Assembly (NCBI GenBank): GCA_964641665.1
Contig: CAZXKO010000038.1
Span: 62,001 to 126,000 of the forward strand
Direction of reading: 5' to 3'
Source of the DNA: Gp1-AA133 sp964641665
GTDB lineage: Bacteria; Acidobacteriota; Terriglobia; Terriglobales; Acidobacteriaceae
DNA: 64,000 bases
Shown: positions 34,088-42,672 of the stretch, piece after piece
Layout of the letters: every line of letters begins with the position of its first letter
Numbering within the stretch: the first letter of the stretch is position 1
The notes under the pieces: model-generated
Seen by the model: the letters and a program-made list of their open reading frames with translations, nothing else
What the model was told of the DNA's origin: nothing
Databases searched by the model: none
Program-made: the position numbers and the translations under genes

Positions 34088-34484
34088 GCACACCTCCAGA
34101 TGCGAGAAGTTCACGGCTTTTCCGACGTGTCACTCACGCAAGCCCGACACGGGTCTCGTGCGGGAGCGTGCAATTCCCCCGGGTACGTTCTGAAATGCCT
34201 TCTCTCGTTGTGATTGCAATTCTGCCTCCGAAACCCGCACTCCTGAGAATTGCAGAACCATCAATCACTTAGCACATGTGCTTTCTTACCGGCTGGAGAT
34301 GGACTGCCAGGTAAAATCTGCGCGAGAAAGGCGCTACACAGTTGCAATTGGTTCGACACTGAAATTGACGTTGTGTCCATCAGGGGCGCCACCACAGACT
34401 CCGCGACCTCGTTCTTCTGTATCTGAAATCGCGCTTGTGCGGCTTGCCAGCCCTTCCTGAACTTCGCAATCTACGATCTGCTTC

Positions 34485-34724
34485 AAAGCGAAGCGTCCCG
34501 GACTCAATGAGTCCGGGACGCTTCGTTTGAGCAGCTCTCCCCCAGGCGCTGCTCAGGCAGCCCCGACAGTGCATAAGTTCCGGAGTCGAATTTCCGCCAA
34601 CTACGCACCCCTCTCCTCGAGGCTGCGATCTCGTTGGGACAGTCCTCACCGGCGGATGGGGCCAGGACAGACTCGAAGGCCGGCTCAGTCGGCAACGGGG
34701 GTAGGCTGGCGCGGCTCGACGGAG
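34485..34724 (-). ncRNA. candidate small RNA with its own promoter and terminator
   Basis: On the minus strand a -35/-10 pair (34755-34760 and about 34733-34738) is followed about 200 bases later by a very strong hairpin (34489-34525). The transcript would be about 240 bases, without a convincing coding frame. It contains a GAGCAGC...GCTGCTC stem shortly before the terminator. No known RNA family (6S, SRP, RNase P) could be assigned by eye. Confidence 0.3.
34489..34525. terminator. 18-bp perfect hairpin, terminator-like
   Basis: CGAAGCGTCCCGGACTCA (34489-34506), one base, then its complement to 34525, flanked by AAAG-type and GTTTGA sequences. The stem is strong in both directions. It could end a minus-strand transcript from about 34,724. 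Confidence 0.65.
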
Positions 34725-34732
34725 CGACAGAT

Positions 34733-34760
34733 AACTTACACCCAGGTCCACGATTGTCAA
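34733..34760 (-). promoter_or_regulatory. sigma-70-type promoter of the candidate small RNA
   Basis: Minus strand: TTGACA (34755-34760), 16 bases, then TAAGTT (34733-34738) inside TGTAAGTTAT. A perfect -35 with a weak -10. Confidence 0.35.
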
Positions 34761-34985
34761 GCGAAATCCGCGCTGGGAGCGGCGTTTGGCCGAACGGGTT
34801 CCCTTCAGCGACCGCCATCCACGGGGTCGGGGACGACGCCATGCGGGTCGAACTGCCATCCGACGGTTCCGACATCCTTTCTCCGACTCTCAACAAGGCA
34901 CCAAAAAGGCACCGCGTTCGGCATCGGGTAAGAGTTGATGCGGTTGGGTGCACCTAGCGCAGAGAGGAGCGATTCTGGGCGAGCC

Positions 34986-35699
34986 TCAGCGCAGGGTCTG
35001 GCATTCGAGAGTGTGCGATCCTTCGCTGTCGATGCGATCTTCGCATGCCTCCCCATCGCCACAGTCAGAAATCCGTCCGTCTTCCGTCCCCACGAGATCA
35101 CCGAAGCGGCGCAGGGCGGCACGGTATCCGCAGTGGTTGAAGCCTCGCTGCTCCCGCGTGTGAGTTCCGAACAGGTGATCGAAGAAGAAAAAGCCGATGC
35201 CGAAGTTCTTGTCCATGAGTCCTTGGTCGCTAAGCGCCCAGTGGTGAATATCGTGGGAGCGCCGCGCGCGCACGAACCAGAACTTTAGGCAGCGGTTGCG
35301 TTCCATCCAGAAGCCGGCGATATGCATGCGGTCATGCAGATAGCTGAACATGAGAAAGCTCCATGCGAGCGAGGTGGCAACGAACGCGATCTGATAGCGC
35401 AAGGCGACGCCAAGCAGATGCAACGCCGTCACCGATGAGGCCAGGACGATGGCTCCAGGGATGAGCCATTCCAGACCGACGTTGCCCAGTGCGATTTCGC
35501 CCGTGGTCGCATCGTGGTAGCCCGCGCTCGGCCGCTGTGGCTGGAGCGGGCCGTAGAGTACCAGGTGGTGCTTCATGTGACTTCTGCTGAGGAAGCCGAT
35601 CTTGTCGCTGTGCAGCAGGCGGTGCAGAAGATACCCCAGCAGTTCGGAAACCAGAATCGAAGTTGCCATCCATGCAAGGAGCGAAAGCGCGTTTTTCAT
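34986..35699 (-). CDS. fatty acid hydroxylase / sterol desaturase superfamily membrane enzyme
   Basis: A 237-residue membrane di-iron enzyme. Three to four hydrophobic segments carry the histidine clusters of the superfamily: H-R-L-L-H near 28, H-M-K-H-H near 45, H-D-R-M-H near 145 and H-D-I-H-H near 180, plus H-L-F-G-T-H. Such enzymes hydroxylate or desaturate fatty acids, carotenoids or sterols; the substrate is not predictable. The ATG at 35699 is chosen because the domain begins at once (NALSLLAWMATSILVSELLG). The last 40 residues are hydrophilic and unlike the family. A longer upstream extension in the same frame, to 35999, is rich in Arg and unlikely to be translated. Confidence 0.85.
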   Translation of the reverse strand: MKNALSLLAWMATSILVSELLGYLLHRLLHSDKIGFLSRSHMKHHLVLYGPLQPQRPSAGYHDATTGEIALGNVGLEWLIPGAIVLASSVTALHLLGVALRYQIAFVATSLAWSFLMFSYLHDRMHIAGFWMERNRCLKFWFVRARRSHDIHHWALSDQGLMDKNFGIGFFFFDHLFGTHTREQRGFNHCGYRAALRRFGDLVGTEDGRISDCGDGEACEDRIDSEGSHTLECQTLR

Positions 35700-35842
35700 A
35701 ATGGGGGACGTTAGTGCGGCTGGAAGACGACTCGCAAGCGACAAGGCGCGCCAGCCATGGCCTGTCGCACTATGCCGGGCGGTGTCGTGGCGGCGTAGAT
35801 ACCCGCGGCGGTAGATGGAAGGGGTGAGAGATTTGCGGCGAG

Positions 35843-37636
35843 CTAGTTCGTTGCTTGCGCCGGAAGATTGGCGGGTTTCAATCCGACCTGTTCGAGCAGT
35901 CGCGGGAAGCGGGGATCGTTGCGGAGCGGGTCGGCCAGCGGCTCGCTGGACAGATAGACAAGGTATTCGCTGCGCTCTTTTCGGGCGGCCTCGAGCCACT
36001 GGAAGGCATGATTGAGATCACGCATGCCCGTATAGACCAGCGCGAAGTAAATCGGTGAAACGTAGGTGTGGCCAGACACCTCTTTCAGCTTCTGAAGGAT
36101 CTGGTTGGTCTTGGCAGTTTCGCCGGAGACCGCATACTCGTGTCCAAGGAGGGCAAGAACCGCAGGGTTGTCGGGAGAAACGGCGAGAATCTTTTGGAAG
36201 GCATCGCGCGCCTCAGCATGCATGCCCTTCAGTTCGTAAGCGCGGCCGATGTTGACGAGAGCAATGGCGTAGCTGGGATCGAGTTCGAGTGACTTGGAGT
36301 TCTGTTCGATGGTGCGGTCAAACTGGCGCTGCTGGTAGTAAGCCTCTCCCAGGGCGGAAGTGAGCAAAGGATTGATCGGTTCTAGTTCGAGCGCTCGTTT
36401 ACGCTCGGCGACGGCGCCATCGAGATCGCCGATGGCGGTCAGGTAGTAAGCGTAGAACTGGTGCGCGGTCGCGTAGTCGGGACGCAGTTGCAAGGCGCGG
36501 ACAAATTCCTTTCGCGCTTCGGGAAGATTCCACTCGTAGACGGTGTCGGAGTAGCCCAGCGAGACGTGCGCTTCGGCTAGGGTCTCGTCGAGTTGGAGAG
36601 CTTTGCGGGCAGCTTCCTCAGCCTGGGGGAAAGCCTGGCTGGGAGGCAGTGTGGTGAAGGGGGCTGATCCCAGCAATTCGTAGCAGTCGGCGAGTCCCGC
36701 GTAAGGCGGAGCATATGTGGGGTCGATGGCAATCGACTTCTTGAACAAGGCGAGGGCCTGAGTCAGGCTCGCGCTGGTGCGCTTGTTCCAGAAATAGCGA
36801 CCTTCCAGATAAGCGAGGTAGGCGTCGCGATTGACCTCGCGCGCGGGAGCCGAGTGGAGAGGGAGCTTGCGGAACACTTCGCTGGCGATCGCGTCGGCAA
36901 CTTCCTTCTCGACAAGCAGCAGGTGCTGCAGGTCCCGATCGTAGCTCTCGCCCCACACCACGGTCTGATTGCTGACTTGCACGAGCTGGGCTGTGGTCGC
37001 GACCTGATCGCCAATGCGGCGAACGGTACCTTCGAGAACATAATCGACATGAAGATCCTTCGACAGCCGGTCCAGTTGGGCGGCGGCGTACGCAGGAGTC
37101 AGGCGGATCACGCTCATGTGTTGGGGATGAAGCTGACCCAGCCGGCTGACCATTTCTTCGGTGAATCCAGCCGCGACGAAGTCCTCCCCGGATTCTCCGC
37201 TCAGATTTTTGAAGGGACGGACGGCCAGTGTGATTTTCCCCGGAAGTGGAGGCCAGATTACGGACCTCGCCCAGCGGACACCCACTGCGACCAAGACAGT
37301 TCCGAGCGTGATCGCGATCCAGAACGATGGTGTGTGACGCGGGCGTGGTCGGTCGGCGTCGAGGTCCGAGTCGGAGGGAGTGAGAGTTTCCGGCGTCGTG
37401 GTGGGATCGTCGCCGTTCGGATCTGGGCGGCTGAGCTGCTCCTGCCACCATGCATCCAGTTCGCTCTTGTACGCGAAAACGCGGGACCCTTCTTCGGGCG
37501 AACTCGCCTTGAGCCGCCGCACGGGCAAGCCCCTCGCCCTTTCCCAACGCTGGACGGTGCGTTCGGTCTTGTGCAGGTGGTCGGCGACAGCCTTCCACCC
37601 TTCGAGGATGTCCTCCTGCACGCCCTCATCCGCCAT
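35843..37636 (-). CDS. membrane HTH-TolB/FlgO-like-TPR regulator (CadC-like architecture)
   Basis: 597 residues. An N-terminal DNA-binding domain (GWKAVADHLHKTERTVQRWE, about 10-60) is followed by a Pro-rich linker and one transmembrane helix (FWIAITLGTVLVAVGVRWA, near 130). Next comes a TolB/FlgO-like domain (LAVRPFKNLSGESGEDFVAA, about 150-280), and then about ten TPR helices to the C-terminus. The layout matches acidobacterial one-component regulators that sense outside and act on DNA inside. The ATG at 37636 has AGGAGAG upstream. It lies downstream of prsT but about 500 bases away, so probably a separate unit. Target unknown. Confidence 0.85.
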   Translation of the reverse strand: MADEGVQEDILEGWKAVADHLHKTERTVQRWERARGLPVRRLKASSPEEGSRVFAYKSELDAWWQEQLSRPDPNGDDPTTTPETLTPSDSDLDADRPRPRHTPSFWIAITLGTVLVAVGVRWARSVIWPPLPGKITLAVRPFKNLSGESGEDFVAAGFTEEMVSRLGQLHPQHMSVIRLTPAYAAAQLDRLSKDLHVDYVLEGTVRRIGDQVATTAQLVQVSNQTVVWGESYDRDLQHLLLVEKEVADAIASEVFRKLPLHSAPAREVNRDAYLAYLEGRYFWNKRTSASLTQALALFKKSIAIDPTYAPPYAGLADCYELLGSAPFTTLPPSQAFPQAEEAARKALQLDETLAEAHVSLGYSDTVYEWNLPEARKEFVRALQLRPDYATAHQFYAYYLTAIGDLDGAVAERKRALELEPINPLLTSALGEAYYQQRQFDRTIEQNSKSLELDPSYAIALVNIGRAYELKGMHAEARDAFQKILAVSPDNPAVLALLGHEYAVSGETAKTNQILQKLKEVSGHTYVSPIYFALVYTGMRDLNHAFQWLEAARKERSEYLVYLSSEPLADPLRNDPRFPRLLEQVGLKPANLPAQATN

Positions 37637-38147
37637 GCAAACTCTCCTGACCGGGAAATGCCGTAGCGAAAGTCGGGAGAGTGTATCGTGCCTCGGATAG
37701 TTATTCAACGACTCGACGGAGGAGGGAAACGGCGGTTTACTGGGCCAACTTCTAGCGGTCCGACTCAAGTTTGGGGGACGGAGTCGGCGCGCCCGCGTTC
37801 GCAGGTTGGAGTAGCGATCGCGGACCGAGCGGCGCAGCGAAGACCCCACCCGGCGGAACCAGCGAGAAGGCGGTGGCAGTCGGAGGAAGTTGTTGGAACG
37901 GCGTAGGTTGTCGGACACCTCGGGCGCTCGAAACATGTTTCTATCCAAGCCAGCATTGGTAGTCGGGCGGATTGAACCGTAGGCCGCGTTGGCAGGCATG
38001 GCAAGTGACAAGCTGCGACGCGGGACCGATGTCAGACTTTGTCGTGAGGATAAGCCGGCCGGATCACGCTGGGAGATGCCTGCCAGACGGTCGACCGAAC
38101 CCGGCGCCGGACGGTCAACACCGATCTGTGCAGAACGCTGGCCCGAT
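37637..38147. other. gap of about 510 bases
   Basis: The frame of the HTH-TPR gene stays open upstream to 38011, but it is Arg/Pro-rich and lacks similarity. No promoter, repeat or RNA was recognised with confidence. Confidence 0.35.
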
Positions 38148-40445
38148 CTACTTCGCCGCTAGCTGGCCGAGTTGAGCCAGGGCCTTCTTGACGTCTTCGG
38201 CATCAGGGTAGTTCGGGTTCAGCTTCAGCACCAACTGCAGCTGTTCCTTGGCCGGCGCTGGCTGATCCAGCTTCTGGTACGTCAACCCCAGATGGTAGTG
38301 GAACGTGGCGTCATTCGGATTTTTGCCCACGGCTTCCTTGAAGAGATCGAGAGCGCTGCCCAGGTTGCCCTTCTGGTAGTAGGCCCAGCCCAGGGTGTCG
38401 GCTGCGTTGGCGTTATCGGGCATGAGGCGGCGGGCGGTCTGCGCCAGCGAGATGGCCACATCGATATTGCCCCCGGTGATGAGCATGACATAGGCGAGGT
38501 TGTTGGAGGCGACCGGGTTGTCGGGCTGGATGGTGAGCGCCTTCTGGTACATGTCTTTGGCGGCCGTCCAGTTTTTCTGCGCTTCGTAGAGCTCACCCAG
38601 GAAGATGGGGAAGAAGACTTCGTTCGGATTGTCCTTTGCCGACTGCTGATAGGTGGCGATGGCCTGGTCGACAGAGCCCTCCGCCTTTAAGACCTGGCCG
38701 AGTTTGAGCAGGGCATCGGAATTCTTCTTATCGAGTTCGGCAGCTTTGCGGAGAGCGGCTTCGGCTCCCTTGCTGTCTTTCTTGTTGTTGAACAGCGCCG
38801 TTCCCAGCAGGTCATAGAACGCGCTGCTGTTGGGAACCTTGGCGATCTGTGCATTCGCGGCGGCGATAGCCTTATCAACATCCTTTTGCAGAATGTAGAC
38901 GGTCATCAGTCCGTTAAGAGCGTCGCTGTTGGCGGGATCGATGTCCAGCGCCTTCAGGTAGGACTTCTCGGCTTGCGAAAACTGTTTCTGGACCTGGCGC
39001 AAGGCGCCCATCTGTACATAGCCGGCGGGATTCTGGGGCGCGACTTCGATGGCCTTGTTGATGTCCTGCTCGGCCTTGCCGAACTGCTTGCGGTTTACAT
39101 CAGCGATGGCGCGGAGAGCGTAGCCGTCGACCGCCATGGGCTGGGCCTGAATGATAGTGGAGGCGGTCTGATCGAGAGCCTCCCAGTCGCTCTTGCGAAT
39201 GGAGACTGTGGCGAGGGCGTGTTGGGCTTCCATGAGGTCGGGACGGAGGCGGATCGCTTCGCGCCACTCCGTCTCAGCGCGCCCGCTGTTGCCCTGCTGG
39301 CTGAGCGCCACACCCAAGTGATAGTGCGCCACGGCGTTCTCGGGATCGCTCTTGATCGCGGCCTGGAGAGAGTTGACGGCTTCGTCGATATGCCCGTCAC
39401 GTATCTTGATCTGGCCGCGGTAAACGAGCGCCTCAACATCCTGGGGATTGGCCTTCAGAATCCCGTCGTTCAACTTGCGCGCTTCGTCAAGCCGGTTCTT
39501 CAGAATAAGGAGCTGGATGTAGTTCTTCTTGGTCTGAATGTCCTTGGGGTGGTCGCCATAAAGGGAGGCGTACTCGGTGACCGCCTTATCGAGATCGCCT
39601 GTGGCGAAGTAGTAGTCCCCCAGCATGCGGTAGCCGGCGGGAAGGTCCGAGAGATCTTTCTTGGTCTGAGTCAGGAAGGCCTCCGCGTCAGTCTTCTTGC
39701 CCTCCAGCATGTAAAGGCGGGCCAGGGAAGAGCGCGGATCGGGATTCTTCGGGTCGACGGTGATGGCGTGCTTGAATTGCTCCTCGGCCTCGGGAAGGCG
39801 GCCGCGCGACTGGTAGAAACCGCCGAGAGCAAGCTGAGCGTTCATGGCCTTGGGATCAAGCTCCGCGGCCTTCTTCAGGCTGGCTTCAGCCGCGTCGTAC
39901 TGTTGCGCCTGAATCTGCATGATGGCGTAGTTGAGGAAAGCCTCGGAGCGATTCGGGTCGAGGGCGATGGCCTTTTGCATCTCCTGCATGGCGCCGGGGA
40001 GGTCGCCCTGGCGGTCCTTGAAATTCGCGAGCGCCGCGTGGACGTCAGGATTGTTCGGCTGCTTGGCGAGCAGGATATCGAGGTTCTCTTGCGCCTCCTT
40101 GAAGTACTTGGCCGCGATCAGCATGTTGGTGATGTCGATGCGGGCCTGGTAGTTCTCGGGATCGAGTTCGAGCGTGCGGGTCAGCTCCTGGAAGGCGCGG
40201 TTGGCCTCCTGCAACTTGAGGTAGGTGAGCGCGAGCTGGTAGTGAGCCTTGCCGAAGCGCGGGTCGACCTGGATCGCATTGCTGTATTGAATCGCGGCCT
40301 CACGGTACTTGCCCTTCTCGGCATAGCGCTGGCCGCTCTCGAGATATTTCTGCTTGCGCACGTTGGGATCGCGCGAACAGCCCACAAACAAGCCCGCGGT
40401 CAGAAAGAGAAGTAAGTACAAGCGGAATGCGGAACCACGCCTCAT
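38148..40445 (-). CDS. prsT: PEP-CTERM-system TPR lipoprotein (PrsT-like)
   Basis: A 765-residue outer-envelope lipoprotein with about 20 TPR repeats. The signal peptide ends in a good lipobox (LLFLTAGLFVGCSRDP; Cys near residue 22). Repeats such as YREAAIQYSNAIQVDPRFGK and DNPVASNNLAYVMLITGGNI run the whole length; this length and repeat number match the TPR lipoproteins that accompany XrtA exosortases. Probably links the export machine or helps locate the polymer. ATG 40445 has GGGAGA upstream. It follows xrtA and epsI on the same strand, 184 bases on, and may be co-transcribed. Confidence 0.9.
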   Translation of the reverse strand: MRRGSAFRLYLLLFLTAGLFVGCSRDPNVRKQKYLESGQRYAEKGKYREAAIQYSNAIQVDPRFGKAHYQLALTYLKLQEANRAFQELTRTLELDPENYQARIDITNMLIAAKYFKEAQENLDILLAKQPNNPDVHAALANFKDRQGDLPGAMQEMQKAIALDPNRSEAFLNYAIMQIQAQQYDAAEASLKKAAELDPKAMNAQLALGGFYQSRGRLPEAEEQFKHAITVDPKNPDPRSSLARLYMLEGKKTDAEAFLTQTKKDLSDLPAGYRMLGDYYFATGDLDKAVTEYASLYGDHPKDIQTKKNYIQLLILKNRLDEARKLNDGILKANPQDVEALVYRGQIKIRDGHIDEAVNSLQAAIKSDPENAVAHYHLGVALSQQGNSGRAETEWREAIRLRPDLMEAQHALATVSIRKSDWEALDQTASTIIQAQPMAVDGYALRAIADVNRKQFGKAEQDINKAIEVAPQNPAGYVQMGALRQVQKQFSQAEKSYLKALDIDPANSDALNGLMTVYILQKDVDKAIAAANAQIAKVPNSSAFYDLLGTALFNNKKDSKGAEAALRKAAELDKKNSDALLKLGQVLKAEGSVDQAIATYQQSAKDNPNEVFFPIFLGELYEAQKNWTAAKDMYQKALTIQPDNPVASNNLAYVMLITGGNIDVAISLAQTARRLMPDNANAADTLGWAYYQKGNLGSALDLFKEAVGKNPNDATFHYHLGLTYQKLDQPAPAKEQLQLVLKLNPNYPDAEDVKKALAQLGQLAAK

Positions 40446-40629
40446 GGCTAAGTCTCCCAACGAAAGCGCGCTGAGCGCGCCCTGCAGTGATGTTCGATGA
40501 TGGCAGCCCTTCGCGGTGCGACGAAGGCACCCGAGGACGGCACACTTAATTCGATATCGAGAACTCTACGAATCAAATCCGGAGTGGCCGGACGCGAACG
40601 AGTACGGGAACATCCTAAGGTCTGGCGGT

Positions 40630-41277
40630 TCATTGGGGGATGTACTGATTGAGTAACGGGACTACTTTTCCCGTGAAGGGGAGCACGCGCTCGAGGGCGG
40701 CGTCGACCGTTTCCCCCGGCAGCATGTGAGTCGTAATGCGCACCAGCGATCCGTCGCTGCGATTCATGCGGATGGAATCCCTGACCAGGTAGACCCGCGC
40801 CCAGTACTCGCTGGCGACGGCGCGATCGTGCGCCCAATACCAGTAAAGAACCAGCTGGCGATCGGTGCCCTTGGCAATCACGTAGCGATTCACAACAAAG
40901 GGCGCGTGGCCCTCCACGGAAAGTGTGATGCGGCGCGAGTCGACCGGCGTCCATCCCGCACCGGGCAGGCAGTTCTTGGGTGAGTGAATCGTGTCCCCCG
41001 CGCGTTGGGTCGGGAAGTAGGCGATGAAAAGGTCAGCTACGGGCTTGGTTTCATCGTCGGGACGGTAGACCCGGAGGAGAAAGTCTCCGGGCCCGAGCAC
41101 GTCGCGCACGTCTTTTGGAATTTCGACGTCGGTGCCGGTCCAGTTGCCCACCCTTTCCGGAAATGACGCCATCGGGAGCCGCGGCGGGAACACTTCACTG
41201 CGGCCGCGAGCCTGCAGAAACAAAGCCGTGCTGGCCAGGAGCACGAGCGCGATCAAGAAACGAGCGTTAAGGCGCAT
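40630..41277 (-). CDS. epsI: EpsI-type exosortase-associated protein
   Basis: A 215-residue protein with an N-terminal membrane segment (FLIALVLLASTALFLQ) and the EpsI domain found downstream of or fused to exosortases. Typical motifs are VGNWTGTDVEIPKDV near 40 and HSPKNCLPGAGWTPV near 97, with conserved Cys and W, then VLYWYWAHDRAVASEYWARV. Its exact role is unknown, but it is needed for exopolysaccharide in some systems. The ATG overlaps the exosortase stop by one base (TGATG), with AGGAGAG upstream, so the two are translationally coupled. Confidence 0.93.
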   Translation of the reverse strand: MRLNARFLIALVLLASTALFLQARGRSEVFPPRLPMASFPERVGNWTGTDVEIPKDVRDVLGPGDFLLRVYRPDDETKPVADLFIAYFPTQRAGDTIHSPKNCLPGAGWTPVDSRRITLSVEGHAPFVVNRYVIAKGTDRQLVLYWYWAHDRAVASEYWARVYLVRDSIRMNRSDGSLVRITTHMLPGETVDAALERVLPFTGKVVPLLNQYIPQ

Positions 41278-42242
41278 CAGCGGGACTCTCCTTTCAGCCA
41301 CACCCACTGCAGGGCGCGATGCAGGAGAAAGAGCAATGCGAGCGATACCACGAAGATCAGCCAGCCCGAGAAGGCGTGAAAGAAACCCTCGGCCTTTTCG
41401 GGATCCCAATACTGCACGAGTAACCCGGTGCCGACGATGCGGGAGCTGTTCGCGAGCACTGCGATGGGAACGGCACCAAACGCCAAGGCCACGCGGATGA
41501 CCTTGCGGGGCTCGAGCAGATATCCGTAGATCACGGCGAGTGTAGCAAGCGACATGAGAGAACGGATTCCGCTGCAAGCCTCGGCCACCTCGAGCGCCAT
41601 AGCCGGTAACTGGATGACGTTGCCTTCCCGCAATACGGGAACGCCGAGGGCGGGCAGCGTCCAGGCAGCGGCTTTGGAAGCCAGCAACTGCAGTGGGAAC
41701 GTAATCTCATTGAAAACGATGTTGGGGATCGGAATCATGAACAGCAGGAACAGCCAGGGGAAAAGCGCCGCGTGGAGGTAATTCCAGCCGTAGACCAGCA
41801 CCACCAGCCCTGCGAGAGCAAGCAGAAACGAGAAGCGCGACAGGAAAAGCTCGGCACCCAGCACCCCCGCCATCAGCACAAGGAGAGCACAGGCGAGCAC
41901 CAGCAGTCCGGACCACGACGGCCGTAAGGGCAGATTCCGCAAACGATCCTTCTCCTGCCAAAGCACGAACAGCGAGAAGGCTGGCACGAAGAAGCCATGG
42001 GAGTAGTTCGGATCGCGATTCCACTGCGCAATCAAATGTCCAAGCACGGGAGCGTAAAGCCAAGCCAGTACGGCACAGAGCACCAGCACCTGCCAGAGCG
42101 GCGTGGACGCAAGAGACGCACGATCACTGGCGTGCGGCGGGGACGCGGCTTGGGCGGCGGGGCTCAAAACTGAAGTTGTCGGGGGTGTCCAAAGATGAGG
42201 ATATGCGAACCGCATAAGGCGCGCAATCAAGGAGTGCATCAA
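41277..42242 (-). CDS. xrtA: exosortase (XrtA type), membrane transpeptidase
   Basis: A 321-residue polytopic inner-membrane cysteine protease that cuts PEP-CTERM proteins such as the one at 30,365. About eight hydrophobic segments follow a 48-residue soluble N-terminus. The active residues are present: Cys223 in EACSGIRSL, Arg268 in NSSRIVGTG and His289 in FFHAFSGW. The type is called XrtA because the neighbours include the XrtA-associated chain-length protein, ATPase, tyrosine kinase, sugar transferase and amidotransferase. First gene of xrtA-epsI-prsT; divergent from the activator-like gene at 42,673. No strong promoter was seen in front. Confidence 0.95.
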   Translation of the reverse strand: MMHSLIARLMRFAYPHLWTPPTTSVLSPAAQAASPPHASDRASLASTPLWQVLVLCAVLAWLYAPVLGHLIAQWNRDPNYSHGFFVPAFSLFVLWQEKDRLRNLPLRPSWSGLLVLACALLVLMAGVLGAELFLSRFSFLLALAGLVVLVYGWNYLHAALFPWLFLLFMIPIPNIVFNEITFPLQLLASKAAAWTLPALGVPVLREGNVIQLPAMALEVAEACSGIRSLMSLATLAVIYGYLLEPRKVIRVALAFGAVPIAVLANSSRIVGTGLLVQYWDPEKAEGFFHAFSGWLIFVVSLALLFLLHRALQWVWLKGESR

Positions 42243-42423
42243 GAGTGACCTTGGTTTGCCCCAGACGTGGGCAGCAAAGATCGGGGAAGAAGGGAAAAAA
42301 ATTGGACACGGGAGCGGGCCAGATTTCCCCGGTAAACTACGTCAAGTTCTGCGCTGACGGAGCAAGAGCCTCCTTTTTTGACAATGACTTACAAGATCAT
42401 GCACGGGAATAGGAGAAAAGTAA

Positions 42424-42450
42424 TACCCACTTGTTACTTTGGAGTGGGTA
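42424..42450. promoter_or_regulatory. dyad TACCCACT-N11-AGTGGGTA, candidate enhancer site
   Basis: Perfect 8+8 arms, about 140 bases upstream of the sigma-54 -24 element (42591), the usual distance range for an activator site. No match was found at the PEP-CTERM promoter, so which activator binds is open. Confidence 0.4.
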
Positions 42451-42590
42451 AAAACTTTCCCTTCCTGGGGGCATGTTGTAGGCTATCCGACAGTTGACAG
42501 GGGCAGGTGGACTAGTCTTCTTTCCGGCTCAAGCCATTGAAAACAAGCAATAAAAGTGCAGACTGAAAGCTGATCGTCGGGCCGGGTAGA

Positions 42591-42606
42591 TGGCACATGT
42601 CGTGCT
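42591..42606 (+). promoter_or_regulatory. sigma-54 (-24/-12) promoter of the exopolysaccharide operon
   Basis: TGGCACATGTCGTGCT matches TGGCAC-N5-TTGC: six of six in the -24 and correct GC at -12. The expected start of transcription is about 42617, 55 bases before ATG 42673. Apart from this and the dyad at 42424 nothing was identified in 42,243-42,672. Confidence 0.7.
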
Positions 42607-42672
42607 CTGAACCAGCCCGCCAAAACATCCGACCCAATAGTGATATTCCCCCGGCTAGAAACTAGCGTTTAT

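Larger units (their letters stand above)
34088..34985. other. gap of about 900 bases; holds a possible small RNA
   Basis: Overlapping short frames on both strands look random and lack domains. The structured stretch at 34485-34760 (minus strand promoter, then hairpin) is described separately. Confidence 0.4.

Noticed and set aside
34504..34953. 149-codon minus-strand frame in the 34-35 kb gap
   Set aside because: Composition is like frame shadow in GC-rich DNA, no ribosome site or domain, and its stop lies inside the terminator-like hairpin.
35700..35999. N-terminal extension of the fatty acid hydroxylase frame
   Set aside because: Arg/Pro-rich, not membrane-like, and the domain starts directly after ATG 35699.
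30272..42520. Shared 10-mer ACTAGTCTTC near both sigma-54 promoters
   Set aside because: It lies downstream of one promoter and upstream of the other; a 10-base match between two regions of this length is not improbable.
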